Of a stretch of 64,000 nucleotides of DNA, positions 27,353 through 36,983 are shown piece after piece (the first letter of the stretch is position 1; each line of letters begins with the position of its first letter). The notes under the pieces are model-generated. The model was not told the origin of the DNA. It did not search any database and was given only the letters and a program-made list of their open reading frames with translations. Source of the DNA: Caulobacteraceae bacterium (GTDB taxonomy: Bacteria > Pseudomonadota > Alphaproteobacteria > Caulobacterales > Aquidulcibacteraceae); NCBI GenBank assembly GCA_016703335.1, contig JADJCG010000020.1, positions 1 to 64,000 of the forward strand. Reading direction: 5' to 3'. The translations under genes and the position numbers were made by a program.

Positions 27353-28135
27353 ATGGCTAAAGCCAAATACGAACTCGAGAACGGCGTCGCACTCATCACG
27401 CTGTCCGATCCCGCGACCTTGAACGCGATCTCCGTCGAGATGACGGCAGAGCTCGACGTATTCTTCGATCGCGCAGCCAGCGAAGCGCGATGCATTGTAC
27501 TGACAGGCGAAGGCCGAGGCTTTTCCTCTGGCGCCAACCTCGCGAGCGGCGCGCCGCCCATGGATGCCGACGGCAAGCCTGACCTTGGCGGACGGCTCGA
27601 AGCGACGTTCAACCCGTTCGTCACCAAGTTGCGCGATCTACCGATCCCGTACGTCACCGCCGTCAATGGCGCTGCTGCCGGCATCGGCTGCTCGTTCGCC
27701 CTCCTCGGTGACATTATCGTTGCAAGCGAGAGCGCGTATTTCCTGCAAGCCTTCCGCCGCATCGGCCTCGTGCCAGATGGCAGCGCCACCTATCACTTGC
27801 CACGCATGATCGGCCGCGTCCGCGCGATGGAGATGATGCTGCTCGGTGAAAAGATTCACGCCAAGCAAGCCTACGATTGGGGCTTGGTGAACCGCTGCGT
27901 GCCGGATGCAGAGCTTCTGCCAACGGCGAGGGCGCTTGCTCTTGAACTCGCCAGCGGCCCCACCAAGACACTCGGCATGATCCGTCGCCTCGCTTGGTCG
28001 TCACTCGACAATAACTGGGACGAACAATTGAACGCCGAGCGCCACGCGCAAAAGATCGCAGGCCGCACCGAAGATTTCCGCGAAGGCGTGCAAGCCTTCT
28101 TCCAGAAGCGCCCTGCCGAATTCAAGGGCAGCTAA
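27353..28135 (+). CDS. Enoyl-CoA hydratase/isomerase family protein
   Basis: 260 residues, crotonase fold. Oxyanion-hole segments: GFSSGANL (about residue 62) and VNGAAAGIGCSFALLGDIIVAS (about 100-122). The F-QAFRRIGLVPDGSATYHLPR stretch is typical. At the second acidic catalytic position lies the LVPDGS segment, so the exact reaction (hydratase, isomerase or other) is uncertain. RBS gggagagaac before ATG. Its stop overlaps the convergent TfoX-like gene by 4 nt. Confidence 0.87.
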   Translation: MAKAKYELENGVALITLSDPATLNAISVEMTAELDVFFDRAASEARCIVLTGEGRGFSSGANLASGAPPMDADGKPDLGGRLEATFNPFVTKLRDLPIPYVTAVNGAAAGIGCSFALLGDIIVASESAYFLQAFRRIGLVPDGSATYHLPRMIGRVRAMEMMLLGEKIHAKQAYDWGLVNRCVPDAELLPTARALALELASGPTKTLGMIRRLAWSSLDNNWDEQLNAERHAQKIAGRTEDFREGVQAFFQKRPAEFKGS

Positions 28136-28572
28136 CGCCTCGCCTTCTTCGCCGGCCTCTTCTTCACAGTCTTCGCTCCCTTAGGCGCAGCCCTGGCGAC
28201 GCTCTTACTTTTCTTCTGCGGCTTGGCCGCAGCTTTCGCTTTCGCGATCTTCAACGCCTTGCGGGCCCAGCCGACCGCCTCGTCCGGATCATCCAACGCG
28301 CTTTCCGGCAAACGCCAATAACCGAGATCAATCGTCTCGCCAGCACGCGGGCCGCTTCGCGGCGTCCACTCGAAAGGGCCGGAACCCTCCTCGCGCAGTT
28401 CCGCCTTCAGCGCTTCGTCAGTCTTGATGTGAATGGTGTCGTTGCCGAGCAGCAGAAACATCACGCCATCCGCGTAACCGCCCGCCCCGCCGAACATGCG
28501 CTTGATCTGAACAGGGCCAACACCAGCGAACAGCTCCTTCACGTATTCGTGGAAGCTGTTGTCGGTCGGCAT
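28132..28572 (-). CDS. TfoX N-terminal domain protein
   Basis: 146 residues from ATG 28572, which overlaps the sufA stop (TAATG). TfoX-N fold: VKELFAGVGPVQIKRMFGGAGGYADGVMF and DTIHIKTDEA, followed by YWRLPESALDDPDEAVGWARKAL. The C-terminal 45 residues are a Lys/Ala-rich basic tail (KKSKSVARAAPKG...KKRPAKKARR), suggestive of nucleic-acid contact. TfoX relatives regulate competence in gammaproteobacteria; that role is not implied here. Last gene of the suf operon. Confidence 0.8.
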   Translation of the reverse strand: MPTDNSFHEYVKELFAGVGPVQIKRMFGGAGGYADGVMFLLLGNDTIHIKTDEALKAELREEGSGPFEWTPRSGPRAGETIDLGYWRLPESALDDPDEAVGWARKALKIAKAKAAAKPQKKSKSVARAAPKGAKTVKKRPAKKARR

Positions 28573-28935
28573 TACGCCTCGGCCTTGGCCGGCACGATGG
28601 TGACGCTCTCGCCACAGCCGCACGCGTCTGTCTGGTTCGGATTGCGGAACACGAATTTCGACGCCAGCCGTGTCGTCTCGTAGTCGATCTCGGAGCCGAG
28701 CAAGAACAGCAAGGCATCAGCGGCGACAAGAATCTTCACTTCCCTTGTCTTCCACCAACTCATCGAACTGCGCAGGCCCTGCAGCGTAATCGAGCGTGTA
28801 TTCCATTCCGGCGCAGCCGCCGTTCACAACGCCCACGCGCAGATACGGCTTATCGCCCTTCGCCACGATCTCCTTCACGCGCGCTGCGGCAGCGTCAGTG
28901 AGCGTTACGATCTTTGGTCTCGGTCTACGCGTCAT
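28572..28935 (-). CDS. sufA: A-type Fe-S carrier SufA (frameshifted)
   Basis: About 121 residues once joined. HesB/IscA family scaffold or carrier that delivers Fe-S clusters. It has the three conserved Cys: VVNGGCAGMEYTLDY and the C-terminal DACGCGES. The frame breaks near 28743: ggg instead of gg after EDK. Dropping one G gives EDKEVKILVAADALLFLLGSEIDY, the expected continuation. It starts 3 nt after the sufT stop region and overlaps the TfoX-like gene. Probably functional in reality. Confidence 0.88.
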
Positions 28936-28938
28936 CGC

Positions 28939-29292
28939 CTACAACATGTTCAGTTCGAGCTTGGCTTCGTCGCTCATGCGCGCCGTCGTCCAAGGCGGTT
29001 CGAACACCAAATCTACTTTCGCGCCGGTTACGCCTTTGACCTTGCGCGCTGCGGTCTCAACCCAGCCCGGCATTTCACCAGCAACCGGACAACCAGGCGC
29101 CGTCAAAGTCATCTCGATATCAACGAAACCTTCGTCGTTGATATCGACCTTATAGATGAGCCCGAGTTCATAGACATCAACCGGGATTTCCGGATCGAAC
29201 ACGGTTTTGAACTGCGCCACCAGATCATCGGTGATGCGATCAAGCTCGGCCTTCGGCAGAGCGCTCGGCGGGGGAACGGAACCGTCCATCAT
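28939..29292 (-). CDS. sufT: SUF-associated MIP18/DUF59 protein
   Basis: 117 residues. Fe-S maturation factor of the DUF59/PaaD-like family found in alphaproteobacterial suf operons. The signature DPEIPVDVYELGLIY (about residues 33-47) is followed by MTLTAPGCPVAGEMP with the reactive Cys. Three nt separate it from sufS. The role in cluster transfer is from family knowledge. Confidence 0.9.
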   Translation of the reverse strand: MMDGSVPPPSALPKAELDRITDDLVAQFKTVFDPEIPVDVYELGLIYKVDINDEGFVDIEMTLTAPGCPVAGEMPGWVETAARKVKGVTGAKVDLVFEPPWTTARMSDEAKLELNML

Positions 29293-29295
29293 CCT

Positions 29296-30528
29296 CTAAC
29301 TCAGGAGCTTCCGCGCCTTATGCAAGGCCTCGACCAGCGCATCGACCTCTTCAAGACGATTATAGCACGCAAAACTCGCACGCGCTGTTGCGGTAACGCC
29401 GAGACGCTGCATCAGAGGTTGCGCGCAATGATGGCCGGCGCGGATGGCGACACCCTGCCGATCCAGTATCTGCGCCACGTCGTGCGGGTGCGCGCCTTCA
29501 ACTGAGAACGCGACGATAGCACCTTTGTCCGCGGCAGCGCCGTGCAGCTTCACCCAGTTTAGTTCGCGCAACGCACTCATCGCGCGATCACGCAGCGCAC
29601 CCTCGTGTGCTTCAATGGCGGCGCGATCCTGGCTCTCGATCCAATCGATGGCTGCCTTCAGGCCAACCGCTTCGATGATAGGCGGCGTGCCGGCTTCGAA
29701 GCGATGCGGCGGTTCATTGTAAGTAATGCGCTCGCGTTCAACGACGTCGATCATCTCGCCGCCGCCTTCGAATGGCTGCATCGCCGCCAACAGATCGCGC
29801 TTGCCGTAAAGCACGCCAATACCAGTCGGGCCGTAGAGCTTGTGACCAGTAAACACGTAGAAGTCGGCATCAATCGCCTGAACATCGACCTGCCCATGCA
29901 CAGTCGCCTGACAACCATCGAAGAGCACTTTCACGCCCCTGGCGTGCGCGATGCGCGCGATGTCCGCTGCCGGCGTCTTAGCGCCAAGCACATTGGACAT
30001 GTGCGTGATCGCGACCAGTTTCGTCTTCGGCCCGATCAGCGCATCGAGCGCCGCCAGATCGATGCCGCCATCATCGTCGATATCGAGCCATCTCAGCACC
30101 GCGCCTTTGCGCTCGCGCAGGAAGTGCCAAGGCACGATGTTAGAGTGGTGCTCCATCACCGACAGCACGATCTCATCGCCCGGTTCTACGTCGAGGCCAG
30201 CCGCCACGATGTTGATCGCGTGCGTACCGCCCTTGGTGAAGATGATGCTATCAGTCGTCGGTGCGTTGATGAAGCGCGCAACAGTGCTCCGCGCCGCCTC
30301 AAATGCCTCTGTGGTCTCGTTCGCCAGCGTGTGCAGCCCGCGGTGAACGTTCGCGTACGCGCCGCGCATCTGCGCGGCCATCGCTTCGATCACCGCTTCA
30401 GGCTTCTGGGCACTCGCGGCGTTGTCCAGATAAACAAGCGCGTGATCGTTCACCGAACGCCCAAGGATCGCGAATTGCGCGCGAACGGCGTCTACATCAA
30501 ACGGTCGGTGGAATAGAGGCGCATTCAT
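29296..30528 (-). CDS. sufS: Cysteine desulfurase SufS
   Basis: 410 residues, normal for class II desulfurases. PLP enzyme that releases sulfur from cysteine as a persulfide. Start region LVYLDNAASAQKP; PLP-lysine in VFTGHKLYGPTGIGVLYG; catalytic Cys368 in RAGHHCAQPLM. Intact, overlapping sufD by 4 nt. This is the second desulfurase of the operon, the other being the IscS-like one next to iscR. Confidence 0.95.
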   Translation of the reverse strand: MNAPLFHRPFDVDAVRAQFAILGRSVNDHALVYLDNAASAQKPEAVIEAMAAQMRGAYANVHRGLHTLANETTEAFEAARSTVARFINAPTTDSIIFTKGGTHAINIVAAGLDVEPGDEIVLSVMEHHSNIVPWHFLRERKGAVLRWLDIDDDGGIDLAALDALIGPKTKLVAITHMSNVLGAKTPAADIARIAHARGVKVLFDGCQATVHGQVDVQAIDADFYVFTGHKLYGPTGIGVLYGKRDLLAAMQPFEGGGEMIDVVERERITYNEPPHRFEAGTPPIIEAVGLKAAIDWIESQDRAAIEAHEGALRDRAMSALRELNWVKLHGAAADKGAIVAFSVEGAHPHDVAQILDRQGVAIRAGHHCAQPLMQRLGVTATARASFACYNRLEEVDALVEALHKARKLLS

Positions 30529-31429
30529 AGCATGCCCTCCTCATCGGTCTCTGCGGACAGCGGAGGATTGCCGGTCGCCAGCCAAGTCTGCATCGCGGCG
30601 ATCAACTCATCGCGCAGCGCTTCCGGCAATCCATCGGGTGCTGTCTCCGCCAGGAACGCCTGGATTAGCAACCACCGCGCCTCACCCTCGGGAATGCCGC
30701 GCGAGCGCATGTAGAACAGCGCGCGCTCATCCAGGCCCCCGCGGTGTTGCCGTGGGCGCACTGAACATCATCGGCATGGATCATCAGCTCGGGCTTGGCG
30801 AAAATCTCGGCGCCGTCTTCGAGCAAAAGGCCTCGGTGATGCTGTCGCGCGTCCGTCTTCTGTGCGGCGCGCTCAACGACGATCTTGCCCTGAAACACGC
30901 CGCGACCGCCCTTACGCGCGACGCCCTTGATGAGCTGGCGCGTTACAGCGCCGGGCGCTTTGTGCTCGATCACCGATGTGAGATCGGCATGACGACCGGC
31001 GCCGACTAGATAAGCGCCGTTCATTGTTACTTCGACGCCCTCGCCCTCAACCGTCACATGCGTTTCAATCCGCGCTAGCCGTGCGCCGAAACAGAGCACA
31101 TATTGCGTGTACTTCGCGCCAGCGGCCAAACGCACGCGCGTGACCGAGAGCGGAAGTTCTTTGCCGGTTTGGATCACAACGCGCGTTAGCTCGGCGTTTT
31201 CAGCAACAGTCCAATCGAACGACCGCGCGTCCATGTACCGATCATCGGTCATACGCTCGACGAAGAGGTGCTTGGTGCTGGCCTCCAGGCGCTGCGTACC
31301 CGGCGCCAAGCGTTCGATGATATCCCGCCCTTCGCGCAGCACATGGCGTTCGTCGCCAACTGCCTGACGAAGATCGGAGTACTTCCACGCCTCGTTGCGA
31401 CGTGTCGGGAGTTCGGCGGCGATGCTCAC
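30525..31429 (-). CDS. sufD: Fe-S cluster assembly protein SufD (frameshifted)
   Basis: SufBC2D scaffold subunit. N-terminal start MSIAAELPTRRNEAWKYSDLRQAV is typical (ExWKYtd). The beta-helix core includes GRGVFQGKIVVERAAQKTDARQ and the conserved HADDVQCAHG near the C-terminus, then FYMRSRGI. The frame breaks at 30736-30740, where a run of five C (plus strand) should be six; correction yields NTAGGLDERALFYMRSRGIPEGEA. About 301 residues rebuilt, somewhat short for SufD, which is common in this class. Confidence 0.92.
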
Positions 31430-32172
31430 GCCGCTCTCACATATGTGTCGTAGCCGTCGCGCTCGAGTTCGAGCGCCAACTCCGGCCCGCCACTCGTAAT
31501 GATGCGGCCTTTGGCGAGGATGTGAACGCGGTCGGGTTTGATGTAGTCCAGCAGACGCTGATAGTGCGTGATCACCAACAGGCCGCGATCCGGCGCGCGG
31601 GCGCCATTTACGCTTGCAGCAACAATCTTCAAAGCATCAATGTCGAGACCAGAATCCGTCTCATCCAAGATGGCGAACTTCGGCTCAAGCACAGCGAGCT
31701 GCAGCGCCTCGAAGCGCTTCTTCTCGCCACCGGAGAAGCCGACATTGAGCGGACGCTTCAGCATCTCCTGATCGATCTTCAGCGCCTCGGCCTTCGCACG
31801 AAGGAGCTTCAACAATTCGGGCGCCGGCACAGGCTCCTGCCCACGCGCCTTGCGCTGAGCGTTGAGCGCGGCCTTCAGAAACGCAATCGCCGAAAGACCC
31901 GGAATTTCCACCGGATATTGGAACGACAAAAACAAACCTGCAGACGCGCGCGCCTCTGGCTCCAACGCCAGAAGATCCACACCGCCGAGCGTGGCAGAGC
32001 CGCTCGTCACTTCGTAATTGTCGCGACCCGCAAGCGCGTAGGAGAGCGTCGACTTGCCAGAACCGTTCGGACCCATAATCGCGTGCGTCTCACCCGCGGG
32101 TACGGAGAGCGTGAGGCCTTTGATGATCTCAGCGTCGCCGACAGCGACATGGAGGTCTTTAACGTCAAACAC
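31426..32172 (-). CDS. sufC: Fe-S assembly ATPase SufC
   Basis: 248 residues, ABC-type ATPase of the SufBCD complex. Walker A GPNGSGKSTL near residue 35, signature VGFSGGEKKRFE, Walker B FAILDETDSGLD and switch His in VITHYQRLL. Intact and overlapping sufD by 4 nt. Its start overlaps the end of a small membrane-protein gene inserted between sufB and sufC. Confidence 0.96.
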   Translation of the reverse strand: MFDVKDLHVAVGDAEIIKGLTLSVPAGETHAIMGPNGSGKSTLSYALAGRDNYEVTSGSATLGGVDLLALEPEARASAGLFLSFQYPVEIPGLSAIAFLKAALNAQRKARGQEPVPAPELLKLLRAKAEALKIDQEMLKRPLNVGFSGGEKKRFEALQLAVLEPKFAILDETDSGLDIDALKIVAASVNGARAPDRGLLVITHYQRLLDYIKPDRVHILAKGRIITSGGPELALELERDGYDTYVRAA

Positions 32173-32461
32173 GCTGCTGCTTGTCCTTCTTGTAGTCCTC
32201 CACCGTGCGTATCGGGTCGCCGTTCAATTTCGCAGTCATCGTGAACCACACGCCCGCGAGTAGGCAGACGATCGCGAACACGATGATGCCTTCGAACATG
32301 TCGTCGTTCGCGCCCAGCCACGCGAACGCCACGGCGCCGCCTGTCAACGCCGACACGAAGATGAGCGACACCAGATAGCCCTTCCAATGGATTGGCGCGA
32401 TTGCCTGGCGGCGGTCCTTCAGCGGGTGGCGGCGCGCAAACCAATATTCGCGTTGGCTCAT
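32165..32461 (-). CDS. Two-TM membrane protein inside the suf operon
   Basis: 98 residues from ATG 32461, which overlaps the stop of the upstream lipoprotein gene (ATGA). Cytoplasmic basic start (MSQREYWFARRHPLKDRRQ), then two transmembrane helices (about 30-52, VSLIFVSALTGGAVAFAWLG, and 57-77, GIIVFAIVCLLAGVWF), then a short TAKLNGDPIRTVEDYKKDKQQ tail. No family recognised. Tight coupling to both neighbours suggests a link to the operon or simply co-expression. Confidence 0.7.
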   Translation of the reverse strand: MSQREYWFARRHPLKDRRQAIAPIHWKGYLVSLIFVSALTGGAVAFAWLGANDDMFEGIIVFAIVCLLAGVWFTMTAKLNGDPIRTVEDYKKDKQQRV

Positions 32462-32951
32462 GGGCAAAGCCCCGCCGTCCATTGACCCGCTTCGCCACCG
32501 CGCGCGCATTGCGTGCGACGATAGGCGTTCACCGGAAACCAGCCATCGGCCTCACGCCGAAACTCAATGCGGACGTGGCCGCCGGAAACCGCGTCATCTT
32601 GCAACCCAGTGCGCACGACGTCAGCGATCGCCTGATCACCATTCTCGCGCACGAAAGGCTAACATCAGCACCTTCCATGACTTCCGGTCCAAGCAGCGGC
32701 TCAAGCGCTTCCATCACCGCAGGTGCGCCAAATACGCCAACTTCGCTCGGCTCAATCGCAGTAAATGCATCATTGGGCGCGCCAAGAAGCAAAGCATCGA
32801 CCGGCGGGATTTCGGCGCGCGGTGCATCAGTGGTTTCAGACGGCGCATCGATGCTCGGTGTCGAGCCTTCGGCTTCACGGTCCGGCGGTTGTTGGTCGCA
32901 CGCAGCAAGTGCGATGACGCACGCAGCCACAGCATAACGCCACACGCTCAT
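32458..32951 (-). CDS. Lipoprotein inside the suf operon (frameshifted)
   Basis: ATG 32951 overlaps the sufB stop by 4 nt. Lipobox LAAC (Cys about residue 19) after a hydrophobic signal, then an acidic Pro-rich linker and a domain with FTAIEPSEVGVFGAPAVMEALEPLLG. The frame breaks near 32655; adding one T gives SLFVRENGDQAIADVVRTGLQDDAVSGG and then a C-terminal domain ending ADGWFPVNAYRRTQCARG...WTAGLCP with two Cys. About 164 residues when joined. Unknown family; the combined reading is inference supported by the overlap with the next gene. Confidence 0.65.
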
Positions 32952-34435
32952 CCAACGCTCCCTTCGAGGCTGACTTCCAGCAATTTCTGCGCTTCGACCG
33001 CAAATTCCATCGGCAGCTTCTGCAAGACTTCCCGCACGAAGCCGTTCACCAGCAACGCGACCGCTTCCTCTTCAGGGATTCCGCGCGAGCGTAGGTAGAA
33101 GAGCTGATCGTCAGAGAGCTTAGTCGTGGTCGCCTCGTGCTCGAACTGCGCATCGGGCGTACGGGTTTCGACATACGGCACAGTGTGAGCCGCGCACTGA
33201 TCGCCGATTAGAAGCGAGTCACACTGCGTGAAGTTACGCGCGCCCTTAGCCTTCGCGTGGGCAGAGACGAGGCCGCGGTAGGCGTTGGACGACCGACCAG
33301 CAGAGATGCCCTTCGAGATGATGCGCGAGCGGGTGTTCTTGCCCAAATGGATCATCTTGGTGCCAGTGTCGGCTTGCTGGCGCCCGTTGGCGACGGCGAT
33401 CGAGTAGAACTCGCCTGAGCTATCGTCGCCGCGCAACACGCAACTCGGATATTTCCAGGTGATCGCCGAGCCGGTCTCCACCTGCGTCCAGCTGATTTTC
33501 GAGCGCGCACCACGGCAGTCGCCACGCTTGGTGACGAAGTTATAGATGCCGCCTTTGCCTTCGGAATCGCCAGGCCACCAATTCTGCACGGTGGAGTATT
33601 TGATCTCCGCATCGTCAAGCGCGACGAGTTCTACCACGGCCGCATGCAGCTGGTTTTCATCGCGCATCGGCGCGGTGCACCCTTCAAGGTAGGACACGTA
33701 AGCGCCCTTGTCAGCGATGATCAGGGTGCGTTCGAACTGGCCGGTGCCTTCCGCATTCATACGGAAATAGGTGCTTAGCTCCATCGGGCAGCGCACGCCC
33801 GGCGGCACATAGACGAACGAGCCGTCGGAGAAGACTGCGCTATTGAGCGTCGCGAAGAAATTGTCGGACGTCGGCACAACTGAGCCGAGATACTTCTTCA
33901 CCAGCTCCGGATGCTCGCGCACCGCCTCGCTCATCGAGCAGAAGATGACGCCCGCCTCGGCCAGCTCCTTCTTGAAGGTGGTGACGACCGAGACGCTGTC
34001 GAACACCGCGTCCACCGCGACGCGCGGCGCGCCTTCGACACCGAGCAAAACCTCGGCTTCCCTCAGAGGTATGCCGAGCTTCTTGTAGGTATCGAGAATT
34101 TCACGATCGACATCCTCAAGGCTTTTGTACTTCGCGCCAGCCTTCGGCGCCGCATAATAACGCGCGGCTTGGTAGTCGATCGGCGGGTAGTGGACGAGCG
34201 CCCATGTCGGCTCTTCGATGGTCTGCCAGCGCTGAAACGCGTCTAGGCGCCATTGCAGCATCCACTCCGGCTCGCCCTTCTTGGCCGAGATATAGCGGAC
34301 GATATCTTCGTTGAGCCCCGGTGGCGCGAACTCTTGCTCTAAGTTGGTGACGAAGCCGTGCTTGTACTTCTCCGCTTCCAGCGCACGCGTCGCGGCGACG
34401 GTGCCCTTGTCGATCGTGTCCTTCACCGCGCTCAT
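32948..34435 (-). CDS. sufB: Fe-S cluster assembly protein SufB
   Basis: 495 residues, the central scaffold of SufBC2D on which clusters are built. Characteristic N-terminus KYKHGFVT-LEQEFAPPGLNEDIVRYISAKKGEPEWML, mid-region VPPGVRCPMELSTYFRMN and YLEGCTAP, and C-terminal QCDSLLIGDQCAAHTVPY with FYLRSRGI. Intact. ATG overlaps the upstream desulfurase stop by 4 nt. Confidence 0.96.
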   Translation of the reverse strand: MSAVKDTIDKGTVAATRALEAEKYKHGFVTNLEQEFAPPGLNEDIVRYISAKKGEPEWMLQWRLDAFQRWQTIEEPTWALVHYPPIDYQAARYYAAPKAGAKYKSLEDVDREILDTYKKLGIPLREAEVLLGVEGAPRVAVDAVFDSVSVVTTFKKELAEAGVIFCSMSEAVREHPELVKKYLGSVVPTSDNFFATLNSAVFSDGSFVYVPPGVRCPMELSTYFRMNAEGTGQFERTLIIADKGAYVSYLEGCTAPMRDENQLHAAVVELVALDDAEIKYSTVQNWWPGDSEGKGGIYNFVTKRGDCRGARSKISWTQVETGSAITWKYPSCVLRGDDSSGEFYSIAVANGRQQADTGTKMIHLGKNTRSRIISKGISAGRSSNAYRGLVSAHAKAKGARNFTQCDSLLIGDQCAAHTVPYVETRTPDAQFEHEATTTKLSDDQLFYLRSRGIPEEEAVALLVNGFVREVLQKLPMEFAVEAQKLLEVSLEGSVG

Positions 34436-35621
34436 GCTGCAGCCTCGCGGTTGCGGCGCGCGGCGACTTTCGTCAGCGCATTGAGCGCTTCATCGACGTC
34501 GCTGTCCTTTGACTCGTGACCGAAGCTCACACGCAGGGCGGCCTTGGCCAGATCTGGCGGCACGCTCATAGAGCTAAGAACGCGGCTAGAGCGCACTTTT
34601 CCGGAAGAGCACGCAGCGCCTGAGCTGATCGCCACACCTTCGAGATCCATCGCGATCACTGCCGTTTCCGCCGCCAAACCAGGCAGCGAGAAGTTCGACG
34701 TGTTCGGCAGGCGCGGCGCGTCGGCGCCGAACACAATTGCGTCCTTAGGCAAAGCGGCTTCGAAGCGATCACGCATCGCGGTCACGCGCGCTGCTTCAGC
34801 ACCGAGATCCTTCAATGCCCACTCGACCGCTGTCGCGAAGCCCACCAAAGCGGCCCCGTTCTCCGTGCCGGGACGACGGCCGCGTTCTTGTCCGCCGCCG
34901 AAGCGGGTCGTCACGAACGGCGCGCCAGGCGCAAGGATCAATGCGCCAGCGCCCGGCGGGCCGCCAAGCTTGTGACTGGAGACGACCAAATACGTCGCGT
35001 CGAGATCTGCGATGCTGACGGGAATACGGCCGAAGGCTTGTGCAGCATCCACAAGCAACAACGCGCCATGTTCACGGCAAAGCGCGGCGACCTTTGATAT
35101 CGGTTGAATGACTCCTGTCTCGTTGTTCGCGAGCTGGACGACGACGAGAGCAGGCCTTTCCGCCGCGCGGCCGATTGCTACAAGCGTTTCCGAGATCGAC
35201 CAAACCGCTGGTCGACAATGGCGCGCGCGCGATGAACCGCTGCCGCCCCTTCGAAAAGCGCGTCGTGTTCACGTTCCGCAACAATCAGAGAAGGAGGTGG
35301 AAGCGGGTCCAGAGCATCGAGATCATGCTGGCTCACAGGCGCGCGCAGACGAGCTTGGTTCGCGTAGCTATCGAACGTATCCAGCACCAAGTGCAGCGCT
35401 TCCGTGGCCCCGGACGTGAACAACACGTTCTCCGCGCTCGCATCCAGCGCGCCGGCGATCCGCTCGCGCGCGTCTTCGATCATCGCGCGCATGCGGCGTC
35501 CGACACTATGCACCGAAGAGGCATTGCCGCCTGCCGCGAGCGCGCGCGACATCGCCACGGCCGCTTCGGCGCGGATCGGCGCGCCGGCGTTGTAATCACA
35601 ATAAACGGGCGTCTTCGTCAT
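34432..35621 (-). CDS. IscS/NifS-like cysteine desulfurase (two frameshifts)
   Basis: Class I-like desulfurase. Start ATG 35621 (MTKTPVYCDYNAGAPIR); the longer in-frame start would run into iscR. It has NASSVHSVGRRMR, VLFTSGATEAL, VLVVQLANNETG-type sequence (rebuilt), the PLP-Lys in VVSSHKLGGPPGAGAL, and a loop with catalytic Cys in ISSGAACSSGKV. Breaks near 35190 (extra C/G in ccgag) and 35208; correcting both joins AIVDQ, GLVDL and ETLVAIGRAAERPAL. First enzyme gene after iscR, supplying sulfur alongside SufS. Confidence 0.88.
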
Positions 35622-35625
35622 CAAA

Positions 35626-36069
35626 CTATTCCGCAGCGACCTGTGCGCTGCCATCGAAGCGTTGTTCGAGCACATCGGCGAGAGAAACCGAGCCGAGGAA
35701 AACTTGGATGCGGTCACCCATTTCTTGCCAGAGACCATGCGCGATGCAGCGGCCGTTGCGGCCGATGCAGCTTTTGGATGACGCAGAGTCGCAGCGCGTG
35801 GCCTTGATCGGCTCGTTTACGGCTTCGATGATCTCGGCCACCGTCACCAAACCCGCATCGCGCGACAAGCGATAGCCACCCCCCGGTCCGCGCACGCCGG
35901 ACACTAGGCCGGCGCGGCGCATCTTCGCGAACAGCTGTTCGAGATAGGACAGCGAAATCTCCTGCCGGCGCGCCACTTCCTGCAGCGGCACGGCCCGGTC
36001 AGCGCCGCCGTGCAGCGCCAGATCGGCCATCGCCATCACCGCATAGCGGCCTTTCGACGTTAAACGCAT
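35626..36069 (-). CDS. iscR: Rrf2-family Fe-S regulator IscR
   Basis: 147 residues. Winged-helix Rrf2 protein with MRLTSKGRYAVMAMADLALH, LEQLFAKMRRAGLV and GPGGGYRLSR (about residues 63-72). The cluster-binding Cys93, Cys101 and Cys108 match the three-Cys layout of IscR that holds a [2Fe-2S] cluster. It leads the operon and probably represses it when clusters are plentiful. Five nt separate it from the desulfurase start. Confidence 0.93.
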   Translation of the reverse strand: MRLTSKGRYAVMAMADLALHGGADRAVPLQEVARRQEISLSYLEQLFAKMRRAGLVSGVRGPGGGYRLSRDAGLVTVAEIIEAVNEPIKATRCDSASSKSCIGRNGRCIAHGLWQEMGDRIQVFLGSVSLADVLEQRFDGSAQVAAE

Positions 36070-36144
36070 ACCTGTCCCTTCCCGCGCCCTCGCCCGCCCC
36101 CAAATTGAGTGCTAGAAGCCGCCCCCTTTGGGGCCGGGCCTCTT

Positions 36145-36180
36145 ACGCTGTCAGCTAAGATACCCGAGTGTTTTAGTCAA
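36145..36180 (-). promoter_or_regulatory. Possible promoter/operator of the iscR-suf operon
   Basis: On the minus strand a TTGACT element (36175-36180) is followed by an AT-rich stretch and cactcgggtatctt. It sits about 80-110 nt upstream of the iscR ATG, in the divergent gap between iscR and the hydrolase gene. It would be the natural place for IscR autoregulation. The -10 is not clear; low confidence. Confidence 0.25.
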
Positions 36181-36226
36181 GAATTAGCCGTCCAGAGTTC
36201 CTGCGGCGGTTGGGGTCGAAAAACGA

Positions 36227-36912
36227 ATGCCGGAAGTGATTTTCCCGGGCGCCGCAGGGCGCGTGGAAGGCCGTTATCAAGAACCGTCGAAGGAAGGCGC
36301 ACCGATCGCGCTCATCCTTCACGGCCACCCCCGCGCCGGTGGGTCGATGCAGGATCGCGTTACCGTCCAGCTCTATAAGCTCTTTACCTCCAAGGGCTTC
36401 GGCGTTCTGCGCTTCAACTTCCGCGGCATTGGCCGCAGCCAAGGCATCTTCGACAACGGCATGGGAGAATTGTCCGACGCTGCCTCGGCTCTCGACTATC
36501 TGCAAGCGATGAACCCGAACGCCGAGCAATGCTGGGTTGCGGGTATTCATTCGGCGCGTGGATCGGCCTGCAGTTGCTGATGCGCCGCCCCGAAATCGAC
36601 GGTTTCATCGCAGTGGCGCCGCCAGCGAACCACTACGACCTTTCGTTCCTGGCGCCATGTCCGGCCTCCGGCGTCATCATCTATGGCACGCGCGATAGCG
36701 TGACGACGGCACAGGATATGGAGCGCGTGATCGGACGCATCCGCACACAGAAGAATATTAAGGTCGATGGCGCGCCGATCGAAGGCGCCGATCACTTCTT
36801 CCGTGGTCGCGACCCAGGTGAGGATCACCTCGAAGAAGTGGAACGGCACGCGCGCGAATATTTGGAACGGCGCCTCGCCGCGCCGCCCCGTCCGCCGACC
36901 TCTAAGCGCTAA
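36227..36912 (+). CDS. Alpha/beta hydrolase (frameshifted)
   Basis: About 228 residues once joined. N-terminus MPEVIFPGAAGRVEGRY, oxyanion HGHPRAGGSM, then RSQGIFDNGMGELSDAASALDYLQ. Nucleophile elbow GYSFGAW is restored by adding one T near 36544. Later YGTRDSVT carries the acid position and GADHFFRG the catalytic His. This is the usual profile of the small dienelactone-hydrolase-like YsgA/YitV type found in alphaproteobacteria. Substrate unknown. Transcribed divergently from iscR. Confidence 0.85.
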
Positions 36913-36983
36913 TTACTCGCCGGAGCTTCCGCCGCCGCCACCGCCACGCGGAGGAATGCGGGCTTCGGACCATCTGAAAAGCC

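Noticed and set aside
29605..30516. Plus-strand frame of 303 aa opposite sufS
   Set aside because: Antisense to conserved SufS; no ribosome binding site or motif.
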